Part shown: in pieces, positions 1 to 12,699 of the stretch | Position numbering within the stretch: position 1 is the first letter of the stretch | Layout: every line of letters begins with the position of its first letter | DNA from: Sabethes cyaneus | Taxonomy: Eukaryota; Arthropoda; Insecta; Diptera; Culicidae | Length of the DNA: 64,000 nucleotides | Direction of reading: 5' to 3' | NCBI RefSeq assembly: GCF_943734655.1 | Contig: NC_071354.1 | Span: 226,232,397 to 226,296,396 of the forward strand | The notes under the pieces: generated by a model | Seen by the model: only the letters and a program-made list of their open reading frames with translations | Told to the model about the DNA's origin: nothing | Database searches by the model: none | Translations under genes and position numbers: made by a program

Positions 1-1300
1 CAGACGCGAACGCTTCAGGTGCGCGGCAAACATCACGTTCGGAAATTTCTCATTTGGCGTCGGCCTTGTCTATTTTTCCACTAATTTACTATAGCTGCTC
101 TGCTCATTGTAGATGCCGCCATATTTTGTTTGGTTTGACACGAAAAAAAAGTCGCCAGCTAAACTTTTACGACATTCGTCGTCCCGGCCTCTGAGCTGCG
201 GCTGGAATCGAACTGGCGGAGCATCGTCGTTAGGCAGTAGTCGGTGGTAACTCACGTGCCATTATCGTGATGGCAAATTGCAACCATGGCTTTGTGCACA
301 CAGTACAGCACAGCGGGGTTGATTAATCAGTTTGAACACGTAGAGAGAAATTGGTATTCGTACGGAACAGGGTGTCGAAAAAGTTGATAATAAAAAAAGC
401 CTGCGCGCCATGACGTGAGACGTGAGAAGAAAAACGAAGGAAACAAAACCAAAACAGCTCAACTCAATGACAGAGCAAGGAGAGCACAATAATTATCGAA
501 AACAGCCAAAACCAACAGGCAAAGAAGCATGGTGGCCGGCGCGGCGTGGCGTGGTGGCGCCGCTCCACCGTGTGCGGGACGCTAAAAAGGTAGGTCATGG
601 TCGGTGAGTTGATGCATTTAATTTGTATTACGTATTCACAGATTCGCCGACGTTTCTTTTTCGATTCTCTTCGCCGCCGTCGCCGCCACTGTCGTCGTTG
701 CCGTCACCGTGTTACGGTTACGGAAGACGGCAAACCCCGTTTACGACAACAGCGACGACGATCAAGACAACGAGGTTCGGACGAAAGGTGGAGTATGAGT
801 GAAGTTCGGGCTGTCAGATTGCATTGTTCGACACATTTCGATTATCTGACAGACCTTGTCTTTATGCATGCTATGAGTGGCGTGGGTTGCCACGGTTAAT
901 ATTTCGTTTAGAATGATCTGGATTAATTGACAGTGACAAACGCAAATTGGTTTGTGGAAAATTTTCCATTAGAAATTCACCTTATTAAGAGAGATGAATT
1001 TGCACCGGACACCGAAATCAGGAAATCGACACAAAACGCTCTGATGTTGTTCCTGCGGAACGGCGAGAGCGGCACACTTCACTCTGACATCTGGTGAAAA
1101 AAATCCACACTTAGAACCGTCTACCAACAACCTACTGAAGTGGCAACTTCCATCCGAATAAATAAATTCGGCAGTAGTGACTGCGAGAAAAAAGGCGCAC
1201 TGGTTGCCGTCGTAAGAAGATGCCGCCGCACCGCGAGCGAAACAAAAACAAATTCCAGAATTGGAGCGAATAAATAATAATGAAATGAAAACATCATTTC
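1..1300. other. Non-coding DNA, GC-rich around 0.5-0.8 kb
   Basis: No coding sequence can be supported. Short frames overlap on both strands and are compositionally arginine-rich artefacts of CGN-type repeats near 660-780. There is no recognisable repeat family. Confidence 0.4.
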
Positions 1301-1344
1301 CACAAGAGAGCCGCACATGTCGAGGGGGGAAATCGATATAAAGC

Positions 1345-2110
1345 TTGAGTCATTTAAAATCCGGACGCAAAAACCCGGCACTATTTCGAAACCATGTTAA
1401 TGAAATAATTCACAGACTTGTGTATCACGAAAATCTAGATTTTTTGTCCACTGCTGACAGCGGACATAAAATGTCTGCAAAAAAGTTTGCAGCCTTTGCT
1501 GAAGCAACACACTTATTCCGTGCTCTTTTGGCCGGATTTGAAATTAGGTCACGGATAAGAACACTTCCAGCACGCTGTTGGAAACGCAAAGCAGTTTAAG
1601 ACAAACTTTTGTGCTTTCTGAGGTGAACTAAGTGGACACAGCCAGCCTGCCAGTTCTGTGCAGAAATGTTTAAAAGTTGGCAAATAAACTGTCACTAAGA
1701 TAATAAAAGTGTTCGAAGAACAATTTTTGTCATCTCCAGGAAGCCTGTATCGTAGAAAACCACACCGACGACAAAAGGAGTGGTCTGTGCTTTCAAGTGG
1801 AATCTCAACTTCTCCATCAGCGAACAAGCTGAGATCGGCGGCGTTACAGTCGTACATCCAACTAAAAACCGAGCCGGACTGTCGAATCATAAGAAGCTAG
1901 TAGGAAATTGCGGCGATAAATAAAATAAGACGACTGGAACACGATACCGGAGGCTGTACACAACGATGCTGACGAAGTTTGATTGCTTGTTGAGTTAAGC
2001 TAGATTTCGTACAGCTTCTCGGGCTGAGGTTTTATATGGTAACTGGAACGGGCAAGATAGCAGACATTTTCAAGCATATGAAACAGTCAAAGTTGTTTAA
2101 AAAATAGTTG
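1345..2110 (+). pseudogene. Degenerate transposon-derived segment, copy 1
   Basis: This stretch contains peptide-like fragments that recur at 2.70-3.33 kb with the same order and spacing. A fragment near 1,519 reads LFRALLAGF-like and matches LFWPDLAFG/LAGF-like sequence near 3,130. A block near 1,700-1,860 starts with a VFEEQFLSS-like peptide and matches 2,725-2,890. A block near 2,066 encodes FQAYETVKV and matches FQAYETVEV near 2,970. Frames are broken by stops. The paired block resembles helix-turn-helix regions of IS630/mariner-type transposases, but that assignment is weak. I treat it as decayed mobile DNA of unknown family. Confidence 0.4.
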
Positions 2111-2189
2111 GTTTGACTGAGGCTGTGGCTTGAAAAGCGAAGAGAAATGATCTAGCATTCGTAGACGACTTTGATATCATTACTAGAAA

Positions 2190-2660
2190 CTTAGAAGGAC
2201 AGCGGAGGCAATCTATACCAGACTGAAAAGGAAGACTAGGATTGGGTTATAAATCAATGCCTCGAAAATCAAATATATGTTAGTAAGAGGCTCCAAAGGA
2301 AACAACATTCACCTCCCACGGACGATGACCACTGATGGCGATGAACTGAAACTGGTTGATGCGTTCATATAATTGGGATCTTTGGTTACCGCAGAAAATA
2401 ATACGAGTAAGGAGATTCAATGACGCATTCAAGTTGCAAGTTGAGCCATTCCCAATGTACACCTGGCGAAAGTTGGGAGACTACGGTGGGCTGGCTAAAT
2501 CGCAAGGATGCCTAGGCGCTGGGCAGTAAAATACTTTCTGTTCAAGAATTCCACTGGCACCAGGAATAGAGGGGTCCAACGTGCTAGATGGGTCGACTAG
2601 GCTAAAGAAGACTTGCGTGTGTCGAGACGCTCAACGAATTGACGACGAATCGCTCTGAAC
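2190..2660 (+). pseudogene. Non-LTR retrotransposon RT C-terminal remnant
   Basis: Translation gives INASKIKYMLVRGSKGNN, then DGDELKLVDAFI and LGSLVTAENNTSKEIQ, with stops and frame changes. This is the thumb/post-RT region of insect LINEs (a NASKTKYM-type motif followed by the F-x-YLGS block). Downstream, around 2,560-2,700, decayed sequence still resembles the RARW-x-DEV tail of such elements. It is not functional. Together with the fragments at 8.7-9.6 and 23.7-24.7 kb it shows repeated LINE insertion in this region. Confidence 0.6.
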
Positions 2661-2699
2661 CGAGTACTGTGTAGAGTAATTCTTTATGCTACTAGAAGA

Positions 2700-3330
2700 A
2701 AAAGAACGTAATAAAAGTGTAATATAAGTATTTTGGGAACGTTTGTCGACAGCCAGAAATGCTGGATCGGGAGGACATCGAAAGCGGGAAGCCATAAAGA
2801 CGACAAAAACAGTGGTCATTGCTTTTAAGCGGAACTCCAGCTTTCCCGTCCGAGTTGTCAAGTTGTCAAACAAGCTGGGGCTGGTGTCTACAACGGCTTC
2901 CTCGTGTTTGAAACGGCTTCCTCGTTAGCAGTTGTGTTGGTAAACCGGGAAGAGAAAGGTGACAGTAATTTTCAAGCTTATGAAACTGTCGAAGTTCGCC
3001 AAGAAATATTTGGTTTAACAGACTATCTGTACACAGTTACTTAAAAACGAACATTTTCATTGTAACCGGGACCACCAATTAGGACATTTACGTGATTAAC
3101 GAGTGTCTGGGAAAGCGTCTGTTACTGTCGGCTGTTCCGTGCTATTTTGGCCGGATTTGGCTTTCGGCCAAGGGCAGAGCTTCACCAGCGCTTTAGAAAT
3201 ATTGGACCATCGTTCGTTAGTGTACACTAACGACGACCTGAAAACTGTTGAAAGCGAGGGGCGTCCAGCGGTGAATAAAGTGAATGAGCTGGTTGGATCA
3301 CTGACAATCTGATGACAGTAGTTAAACGAA
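2700..3330 (+). pseudogene. Degenerate transposon-derived segment, copy 2
   Basis: This is the second copy of the motifs listed for 1,345-2,110. FQAYETVEVRQEIFGL-like sequence (near 2,970-3,020) is better preserved here, with glutamate and arginine codons where copy 1 has a stop. A perfect 20-bp palindrome lies at 3,214-3,233. No intact gene is present and the family is unknown. Confidence 0.4.
3214..3233. repeat. Perfect 20-bp palindrome
   Basis: TCGTTAGTGTACACTAACGA equals its own reverse complement and has no spacer. It sits within decayed transposon DNA, so it may be part of an old terminal repeat or a chance site. It is too short to call regulatory. Confidence 0.6.
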
Positions 3331-3339
3331 AAGCACTGC

Positions 3340-5720
3340 AACTTTGATAGGTTTTTTCGTGTCATTAGGTGAAGTTTGAAAAGCGTTCTTATTGGACCAA
3401 ATTTTGACCGTAACACCCTTTACTATTTCACTCCCATGTTCATCGGCGGTTGCCAAACGAACCAGGATGTTCTGCCAGGCAAAACGTAGGACCTACTGGA
3501 AGACAGATTTATCTAAAAGAAGAGCACGGCACCAACATCATCGTCACCCGATGCGGTTGCATCTACTACTACTAAGTAATCACATCAGCAGGTTCGTGCA
3601 ATTTTCATCCGCTGGCGATGAATGTTGGTAATTATAGTATTTCTCCGACATTCTTTTGTTCCGTCCGCAGCAGCACCGTACGTACTACTGCTGTAGGTAT
3701 AGTAGGCGCAGTAAAAAAGCAAAAACAAAATCTGCTGCCAGCAAATAAACACACATGACAGCATCAGCAGCAGAGCTGCGTTGGCAGGCTGGGGCTGGCT
3801 GGTTTCGCTGTGAGTGAGGGAATCTGATAGTGAGATTACTCACCCGGGCGTAAACCAAACGGACGGTTTAGCCGAGCGCGAAGTGAAGAAAATTCCGACA
3901 TGCAATACGTGAATTGTTTCGAAGGAAGGAATGGAAGGAAGGAACGGAAGGAAGGCTGTGCGCGTTGGGCCGGACACGCTGGAGTGGACCGCGGTGGTGC
4001 GGTGAGTAATTTGTGAAATTAATAATCGAATGGGATGTTTGCTTTAAGAGGGAATGTGCAACAAAAGAAAAAAGAGCTAGCATCTCTCTTTCGTTCCAGC
4101 TTGCGGTGTTGTTGCTTTGCATGGGACCTCTTCATTATTAAACTTTCCAAAACGATCTGACGCGGCGCGGCGCGGCGCTGCGGCGATTCTACTTCGGCGA
4201 CAGCTTGGGCGGTTTTGTTGTCAAAAATATTAGGTAACTGTTTAAAAATAGGTTTCCGGTGTACCGAGAAGTTGTGAGAAATATTGCCTCAACGGTAGCG
4301 GATTTTGACACGATTTTGCACCGATAAATGGCGTGTCGTTTTGCGCGGTCGTCCTCGTCCTCGTCGTCGTCGTCGTACGATCGTTAGCAGGTAGTTGCTG
4401 CCAGCCAAAGCATCATCGGTTCGGGGGCAATGAAACTCCCGGTTGTTGTTGTTGTGTGTAGAGTCGTTTGTCCACTACGCAATGCAGAACGACACCATCA
4501 AGAAGGAAGAAACCGAAGAGGCAAACAAACAAGTATTTATTGCCTGGTTTGCACCTCCCCCGGCAGCACCACCACCACTAACACCATTGGCAAACAAGCA
4601 TCCATCGATCGTGTCCCATTGGTCAAGTCCCGGTCCCTGCTGTAGGCGAATCCGCAACGACTCAGAGAAGGTGCTCGCTGTTTTGCTGCCTGCTCAGTCG
4701 ACTCATTCGCATTGATGTGCATTTGATTGTGTGTATGGGTGCAGGCACAGAGCCGGCTGAGTCTTCCTGTCTTCCCGGTACGGTTGCCCGTTTGTTCAGC
4801 TCCGGTTGTTTGAACGCGCAAAGACGGCGGCCACGACTTTTCCCTTTTACGTCCCCCGCCCGTTCCGGCTTCGGCCAGCCACCGCATCTTGCGAACCAGC
4901 CGCTAGCTTGCTGCTAGCTAGCGATAGTGTTATTGTAATGAAAAAGACCTTGAACTTGAAACGACAGCACAATCTCTCCTCGCGCACACACAGAGCCACG
5001 GGATCGTACGGATACACGGACGGACGGATGGCCGGACGGACGGACGGGTCGGAGGCTTTCTCGCTGTCTCGGACGACGGACTGTTGACGTTGGGGAGCGC
5101 GCGCGTTGCTCAACCAGCAGCAGCGCCGGGCCAGGCCGGGTAGGCAGCAAAGAGAAACGGATTTGTCGAAACAACACGGGAACAAGTTCGAGCGGGACGG
5201 ACGGACGGCCGGCCGTGTGGGAGGGGAGATTGGGCGGCACGGATCGGTCGAGGCGGTAGTTAGTGTGTTTAGAAGCTGTTCTTGCGCGTTAGCAAGAGAA
5301 ATGAAGGACGCGAAAAGCAGCAGCAGCAGCAGTGGCTGAGGGTGGAAGACACGGAACATCGGAAACAAGAAAATGGCAACACATTTATGGCTATCGGGGT
5401 GGAGGAGAAAGAAGCCACAAATGGTCGCGCGGTGCGCGACGTTTGGAGGGGTCTGCAGCGAGGGGTCGAAAGACGGATGCAAATCCAAAGAAGACGGACA
5501 AGTTTTTGCAGCAGTCTACGATTATAGGCTTTACGACCAAGGGGGGCGCGGGTTGAACACAGGCACAGAATGTGCAAGTGCAGTTCGAGTGGAGCAGCAG
5601 GAAATGTCAGAACCGGGGGAAGAAAAAAGGCAAAAAAGCAGCGTTTTAAACTGACTCAACTCTGGTGGAGAAGTTGAGAGATCGCGGTTGTGCAACACAC
5701 GGCTGTGCTGTGGCTTTGGG
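3340..5720. other. GC-rich non-coding block with simple repeats
   Basis: GC-rich, CpG-rich DNA with a (GTC)n run at about 4,347-4,379, a GGAC-type run at about 5,018-5,050 and a short AGC run near 5,318. Long frames exist on both strands (the longest on the minus strand at 4,847-5,488), but they overlap one another and are Arg/Ser/Leu-biased with no domain. I read the block as a possible promoter or non-coding exon region. Confidence 0.35.
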
Positions 5721-8260
5721 AATAGAGTAAAAATTGCTGCGGAAAAAAACGTCCGATGATTTGTTGAAAATTGAAAATTTGTTCAGCATTTCGTGGCCTG
5801 CTCGGACCTGAAACCTTCTTTTTCTTCTGTCAAGTATTTACCAAATTGCTTGTGAAAGGATTCTCAGATAAGGACAAATGTGTTCCATTTATTTCTGAGC
5901 CTTACCTGCAGTATCTTTCAACATGTGATAAACTTTTCACAATAGCTGAGAGTGAAAAGGTAGTCAGCTTTTGTACTAGATCAGTTCTTTATGAGTTTTC
6001 TTGAAAGTACGGAGGGTTTTCCCTCAAAAACAAACTTGCCGATTTATGTTCTAATAACATATTCTAAAATAAATCGGGAAGAGTGAACCAGACTAAAATA
6101 GGGTATGTTGCTACATCGTCGTAATTGCCTATTCCCGTCCTATCCAACACAAATTATTAAAAATATCAGCATTTTTATGACACACAATGCAAAACTAGTT
6201 ATTCCCTAATATTTTAGTCAGATGTCTATCATATGCGATCAATCAAAGTGGCTGAGATCTATTTAAATGCTTTTTATCATTAAAGAAATCACACCAGCCA
6301 AATTTCCTACGTTTTTCGTGCGACGAAGAAGACAATGTCGACTAATCGTTTTAATTTCCGTCATTCATAAATGAAAATAACTCACGCAAGGCATTGTCGT
6401 TATTCTACAGCCAGAAAAACTTGCCTGACGTGCAGAAATTTTGTAGAATAACATTTGTCATGCCATCCTACACAAATACATGCGCGTTAGCTTCGTAAAC
6501 ATTGTTGTGATTTTTAGTTCGGACGATGAAAAATTTTGATGGACGGATTTTAAAACGGTACGACGAATTTTAGAAATAAAGTCAGTTGTGTAATTTCAAT
6601 AATATGGTTTAATAATCGCTTTTCAGTGATTTTAAAGTTCACGGATCGGAAGGTAAGTGTGTTTGAGTCAAACCAGCAGCAGAACTTTTGGAGTATTCAT
6701 CAAATCCATCCAACAAATGATGAAAATTAGAATGGCTTTACTTATTACGACGGGAATTAGAAAAAAAAAACCCTATATATTTGTTATGAAACCGTGTGAT
6801 ACTTAGAAAAAACTCAGAAAATGTTGTGTCTATTAGTGATTAAATTATTGTCAAAATATAAAAATTAGTCCGTCATTCCACTCAAAAGTACTGTGGCGAA
6901 GTACTCTGATTTGTTCGAGTTGTTTCTAACTTACTAAAGATTGAGGTTTTTGAGGGATTTTTGTTGTATTCATCTCTAGAAAATGGCTACGATTGTGATT
7001 CTTTGCGTGTTGCAAAATTGGTGCACACACCGGTTTGTTGTGCGATCAAGTTTAGTGAATGTGAATCTTACAGCGAAAGAGCCTCACCGCAATAAACAAG
7101 AAGATTTTTCAATAGAACCTTAAGGCTCTCGTTAATCAAATAAATCTTTTACCACTCATTTTATGTGTAAATATAAAAAAAACTGTATCAATTGAATCAT
7201 TTCAATTCAAAAACATTTCAGCAAAAAGTGTAAGTAACCCAGATTAGGCAAATTAGTCGGTAAATTGGCTGAGGTAGTTTGTATCAAAGCTTAGCATCAG
7301 AGCCTGAAAGAGAAGCTTTAGGAATCCTAATGAATGTACTCTATGAAATAGCAAAAAAAGCAAACATTCAGCAGCAACCCGGGTTTCAATATCAGTCAAA
7401 TCGCTCTAAGCTAGAAAGTGACCTGGCACCTGGGGCAACATAATGGCGCGGCTGTGAATGAATGTCTGTCATTGCATGTAAGTAACTATATCAACCACAT
7501 GCTGGTAAGTCTAAGCATACTTGTTGCATCTCGTGCTAATGCAATTGCGTTCCGCGTGCGTTGCTTTCTACTTTGAAGTACATTAAAAGCGTAAGTAACT
7601 GAGTATAACTGATGCTATCACGACAAAAGCAAATAGGCCCAATTATACCAGCCACACATGCAGGTTTACTGTATTTTCTAATACTTTGACTCAACGGAGT
7701 TTGAGATTTTTTCTTTCTTTTCCGTTTTTTTCGATTGATAGGAGGATCCTAAATGTCTGGACTTAGGACAGTATAGGTAGATAATTATAGTTAATTTTAA
7801 CAATAGTTATGCTTTGAATATTGGAAAGAAATACAAACGAAACAAAACTGGAAGTACGGTTACGAAAACTCTTATGGCTGACAGCAATTCTCAACAATGG
7901 GTTAAAACTGAGAGCAGAAAACTGCAGAGGAGAGACTATTTTATCTGTCATTCCGTAACTGATTGAATTGCACGCGGCTATGGGGAATAACCACGGCGCG
8001 TCACTGAATGATGTTGTTAGAACTCAGAACGTGTTGAGCGGCTGGCTTTGGAAAACGGATGATAACCGGATGGATCCATGGACACTTGACGGTCAAAAGA
8101 AAGCAATAGACTTATTCCAGCGTTACGGGACATCATCCGCACTATATAAATCATTTCATCAAATACTTGGTATACAACTGATAAATAATGTTTTCTTTAA
8201 TTACCTATTTGGCAAACTGTTGGTCAAAAATTTGGTGCACTAGAACCTAATTAACACCGT
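5721..8260. other. AT-rich non-coding DNA
   Basis: No gene or clear repeat is visible. Short frames at 5,771-6,004 and 7,968-8,243 have no recognisable features. GTAAGTAAC occurs three times (about 7,217, 7,475 and 7,590) but with unrelated flanks. Confidence 0.4.
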
Positions 8261-8329
8261 GAAAATGGTCGCTAATTGTGCCTTGTAACATTGGAATGTG
8301 CCAATAAGTTATGCTGCGCACTCGGAACT

Positions 8330-8410
8330 GTACGCAATAATGTCAGGAGTACCGCAAGGAAGTCATTTGGGACCACTTTTCGACCCTTTTTGTTATACAG
8401 CCCCTTTTAT
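8330..8410 (+). pseudogene. Short LINE reverse-transcriptase motif remnant
   Basis: From about 8,340 the sequence encodes SGVPQGSHLGPL, the conserved RT motif of Jockey/CR1-type LINEs. The frame is lost on both sides, so only this motif is recognisable. Confidence 0.6.
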
Positions 8411-8744
8411 ATCTGTTTTCTTTTCGTAACTCCTCCTGCACCCTTTTTAGAACCACCCAACTCTTGTCTCACAGCCAGCTGTATCCATTCTCGGTCCAAA
8501 TGCAAAAGAAATGCTGTTCTTTTTACTTTGTTTGATCTCACCCCTTTGACTGGAACCGACCGATATTTTTGTCAGCGTGGATTCCCCCATACCAGGTGTA
8601 TACGTGTGCCAAGTTGGGCAAAGAACGGTCTAGTTGTTTCGGAGTTAGAGCGAAACATACTTAAATATCAATCAATTGATTGTCAAGATTTGTGACCTTC
8701 CAAAGTCCTCTTCCACCAGCTGTCGCCGATAGCTAATCGATTCG

Positions 8745-9580
8745 TAGGAAGTTATCAGCCCGGCTTCATAGACGGCTTCATACAACGGACCAAATCTTCG
8801 CCCTTCGGCAGATCCTCCAGAAGTGGCGCGAATTCCGAGTCCCCACGCATTTTCTGTTCATTTATTTCAAAGCCGCATATGATAGTGTAAACCGACAAGA
8901 GCTATTGAAAATTTTGGCCAAAAACGGCTTTCCGGATAAGCTTACTTATCATGGCTACGATGGATGGGATTTAGTGCTGTGTGAGAATCCCGAGTGGATT
9001 ATCAGACCCATTCGAGCCAATTTTGCAGGGGACTTCGACAAGGTGGTCTTTGCTGCTTGCTATTCAACATTACGCGTGAAGGTGTTATAAGCCAAGTGGA
9101 AATTGAAATACGGGCTATGATTTTCAATAAGTGTTTGCTGTCGGCAGAACATTTGAGGCGATGGAAGATCAGTACACCAGACTGAAACGCGAAGCTCATG
9201 CTCTACGGGCATGAAACGTGGGCATTGCTGGAAGAGGACCTGCGAGCACTCACAGTTTTCGAACGGCGGGTGCTAAGAACCATCTTTGGCGGCGTACAAG
9301 AAAATGGTGTATGGAGGCGAAGAATGAACCACGAACTCATGCGTCTCTAGGGCTAACCTAGTGTTCAGAGAGTGGCTAAAGTAAGACGGATCGGTTGGGC
9401 TGGACATGTTGCTAGAATGCCGGACAACTATCCTGCGAAAATGGTTTTCGCAACGAATCCGATAGGAACAAGACGAAGAGCGGCATAGCGAGCGAGGTGG
9501 CAAGATCAGGGCTTGAAAAGGGATCGCAAGTTGAATGTGACTGCCGTGAATGCGAATGTTCCGCATTCAAACTCCGCTTT
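8745..9580 (+). pseudogene. Decayed LINE, RT and C-terminal region
   Basis: One frame reads DQIFALRQILQKWREF, then THFLFIYFKAAYDSV and LLKILAKNGFPDKL, an RT fingers/palm segment. The catalytic aspartate of motif A is replaced by tyrosine (codon 8,863-8,865). After frame breaks, sequence near 9,195-9,500 encodes LMLYGHETWALLEED, FERRVLRTIFGGVQENG, IGWAGHVARMP and NPIGTRRRA, the post-RT tail of the same element type. Stops and shifts make it non-functional. The family is a common insect LINE group whose exact clade I cannot fix from sequence alone. The fragment at 23.7-24.7 kb, on the other strand, is from a related element. Confidence 0.75.
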
Positions 9581-9599
9581 TTGAACGATCATTTGACTG

Positions 9600-12500
9600 T
9601 TTTTTGAATCCAGTCAATCTGCCGCTTGCGCTGCTGCCGTCTTACAATTCATGCGGCATCTCAGCAAAAGCAAACAGTCGATCTCCCGTTTTGCTTTGTG
9701 CTTTGAGAAGATAAACTGCAAACTGACTGGAAGCATACGGTGACGTATTTTTTCGTTTCTCTTTTTGTCTCCAAATCGGCTGCTCACAGTAATAGTTTGT
9801 CACCCGGACGCCGGTCCGACGCAAGCAAAATATTCGTTTGTATTGGACGGAGTCCGACCGACTTCTTCCATGCACATGTAGTGGTTGTTTTTTTTTGTAG
9901 TATTGAATCATACGATTGTGCGGTTGCTTTTCGTTAGCGTGGTGATTGCCAGTCATTTGACTGTTTTGCAGTCATTCGCTGCTCCAAACGGTAAAGGCAA
10001 CTTGATCGAAACGAAAATGTCAAAAAATTTTAGAACGCGTTCGTTCTGCTGCGTGCAATCGGCGTTGGACTGAGCAAACTGCCAGTTGTGTTATGCATAG
10101 CGTTCGTATTCCACCTCTAAACGGACGGTGTGAACTTGATTGCACGTTGGTGTGACTGCGGTAGAAAAAAAGGATCGATCGAAGCCCTGGGCAAGATACG
10201 GTGGAGCTGGATGCCTGCGGAACTTGAGATCAGCTGCCATGGACCGAATTAGATGAAGGTATTACGTTATTCAAGCGTTGTCATAAGATCAAGATGTAAG
10301 GCCAACTGAGTAAGTAAGGTTATACATTCACATTCTCGTTCACTTTTATATATTTAGACAGATCTCGAATCTTTGTTCTATAGTCGAATGTTTGTTCATA
10401 AATACATAAATTGTTTGCCTGTGTTAATTTCTTGAATTCAACTTTCAAAATTGGTTATTTCTTTTTTGAATTTTTCACTAATTTTATCACTTGGTTTTAT
10501 CAGGTTTTCGCCGGAGTTACTAACTTTTATATGAGTATTTTGTCTTTAATTTTTAGTTTTTTACTCTGAATCAAAAAAAACTTGTATCTTAAGGACTATG
10601 TTTATGCTTCAACAGACGATCCATTAATTTCACAGTAGTTACAATCAAGTATGACTGTTACTTCCAAGCATAGTGAATTAAACTATTGAGTTCAGAAAAA
10701 AATGTCTAAAATTTGCGGCTGTTTTACGGTAGTCGGTATTCCTAATTTTAATTCGTTCTGATAATTTGAAAGGACAATTTATTACTCTCAGATTTAGTAA
10801 TTTGCGACGAAGTTTTTAAATAATGAAATCAGGCTCACAATTAACTAGTGATCAGATAGTGTGTCTGCTTTTTTGTATGGGAGTTCAGCGTCGCTTCCTT
10901 TCGTGCCTCGTTTGTGGCAATACCTTTGAGAACAAACTTTAACGAAGTCGAGGCAATCGCACAGTTGAAAATATGTACGAGAAAATAATGGATTATCGAG
11001 CTCATAGTACGATATGCGACAAAACAGTCACCCTAACGGGTGAATCACGTGGTCGTCGGTTCCCCAGAGGCTTCGCGGGTTTAATTTCTATAACATAATT
11101 AGCGGTTAATTATAGTTTGCGGAATTTACAATTATCGTGTCGGACCTGTGTGCAATGACTGTCGTCGAAATGGTAAGTTATTTTTCTCATGGTGACTGTA
11201 TTATACATGACTTGACATGTTGTATTATACACTTCTAAATAAGCAAATTTATTCCGATAGTAGTTCTGGAAAAAGCACTTGATAAGCTGTTATACAACAT
11301 AGATGTGCCTGCCAGCCAAAACGTAACAGTTCAAGTCAAAACGCTTCAATGTTACACTCACCGACTTTTTTGTACAACAATTGAATGCCATTGATATGGA
11401 GCAGCTGTTATTTCAACAAGCCGGCGTAACATGCAACGACTGATTCATTGAAACTTTCCGCGTCTGGGTCGAATATTTAGCACCATAAATACAAAAAATA
11501 AAACTATACTTTCTTCAGCAATAACTCTACAATGGCCCTTCACACTACTTTCTGAATTTTGTTTCGCTGAGGCGCTGTAATCAAATGAGCACGTACTAAG
11601 GTAAAAGAACCCCAATTGAAATCTGGACTGGAGAGATGTTTTCCAGGTTTGCAGTGACATACTTTGCAGTTTATTTAAGTTTTTAGACTTAAGGACTCAT
11701 TTTTCACAGTTCTTCCAGTGTTCGTTCTTCACAAAAACAAATTTACTCCCTCATATAAAGTACAAAATAACTTGACCTGTATAAGTCGATATCAAAAATG
11801 ATTAAAGTTGCAAGTTTTCCTAGTTGCAATTTTTTCCGTGACATTCGGTGTGTCCTCTGTGTGTCCAGGTTCTACCCAAGCTACTCACTTTTGGTACTTT
11901 TAGTTGCAGTAACTTATTTATAACTAAAATTAGCAATATATCGGTTGCCACAACCGTTTTGTAACAACTGTGCTAGTTGGGTAGACATTGTAAGAACTTA
12001 GTAGACGCCGTATTTGATCTATTTTGTATGTTATTTTATGCTTTACGATATTATGATAGTTTTTTTTCTGAATTTTAAAAATCCGGTAAAGCTTTTTACA
12101 GTAGAATTTATCGGTATAACTTCAAAAGAACTTGTGCTAAAATTGTGTTAGTATTATCTGGAAAGTAACGAGGATTTGATTGTAATTTTGTTAGAAGAGA
12201 ACTTTATAGTACGAAAGCCCTACTGTTCTAAAATAAGTATGCACTTATCTATAACTTTACTGAATACAGTATTTGAAAAAATGATAGAAATTAACGACCT
12301 AAATTTAAAAGTACTTTTAGGGAAGATATGTGACAATTTTATCTATAAATTTTTTTAGTTCAATCGGACGCACGTTGCAAGCAAATATGATGTCAAATGA
12401 AAATCATATTAGAAGGCTTCGGTTCTGCTTTGAGCAAGAAAATTTCGATGCCAAATGGCTTAAAATGCATGAAGCATTAAGATCTTACGATATTTCGTTT

Positions 12501-12600
12501 TTTCGTTCTCAAAATCTGAAGGTGTGAGAAAAACCCACAATCGGAAAAATGACAGAAAGTCAGTTTCTAGATCATACTAAATGTATTTGTGTTAACAAAA
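9600..12600. other. AT-rich non-coding DNA
   Basis: No supported gene. CATTTGACTGTTTT occurs near 9,590 and near 9,955, a small direct repeat of unknown meaning. The rest, including 10.3-12.5 kb, shows no domain, RNA or obvious transposon. Confidence 0.4.
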
Positions 12601-12622
12601 TCCTTTTCCGAGCAAAGAGAAG

Positions 12623-12651
12623 CTAGATTTAAATTTCAAATTTAAATCTAG
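12623..12651. repeat. Near-perfect inverted repeat (hairpin)
   Basis: Two 14-nt arms, CTAGATTTAAATTT and its reverse complement, are separated by a single base. It would form a compact hairpin. No downstream polymerase III-type T run or gene relation is evident. Confidence 0.6.
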
Positions 12652-12699
12652 AGAAGTACCAATTAGTAGAGTTTTATGGGAAACAAACTTCCCATTATT

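Noticed and set aside
2383..2400. miR-9-like string TCTTTGGTTA
   Set aside because: It lies inside a translated LINE remnant and has no hairpin.
4847..5488. 213-codon minus-strand frame with a hydrophobic leader-like segment
   Set aside because: It lies in GC-rich low-complexity DNA with equally long frames on the other strand, is biased by GGAC and CAG repeats, and has no domain or splice context.
7265..7290. let-7-like string TGAGGTAGTTTGTAT
   Set aside because: It diverges from let-7 after the seed and has no matching hairpin arm nearby.
7217..7600. Three GTAAGTAAC words as tandem splice donors
   Set aside because: Flanking sequences are unrelated and no upstream coding exon exists on the plus strand.
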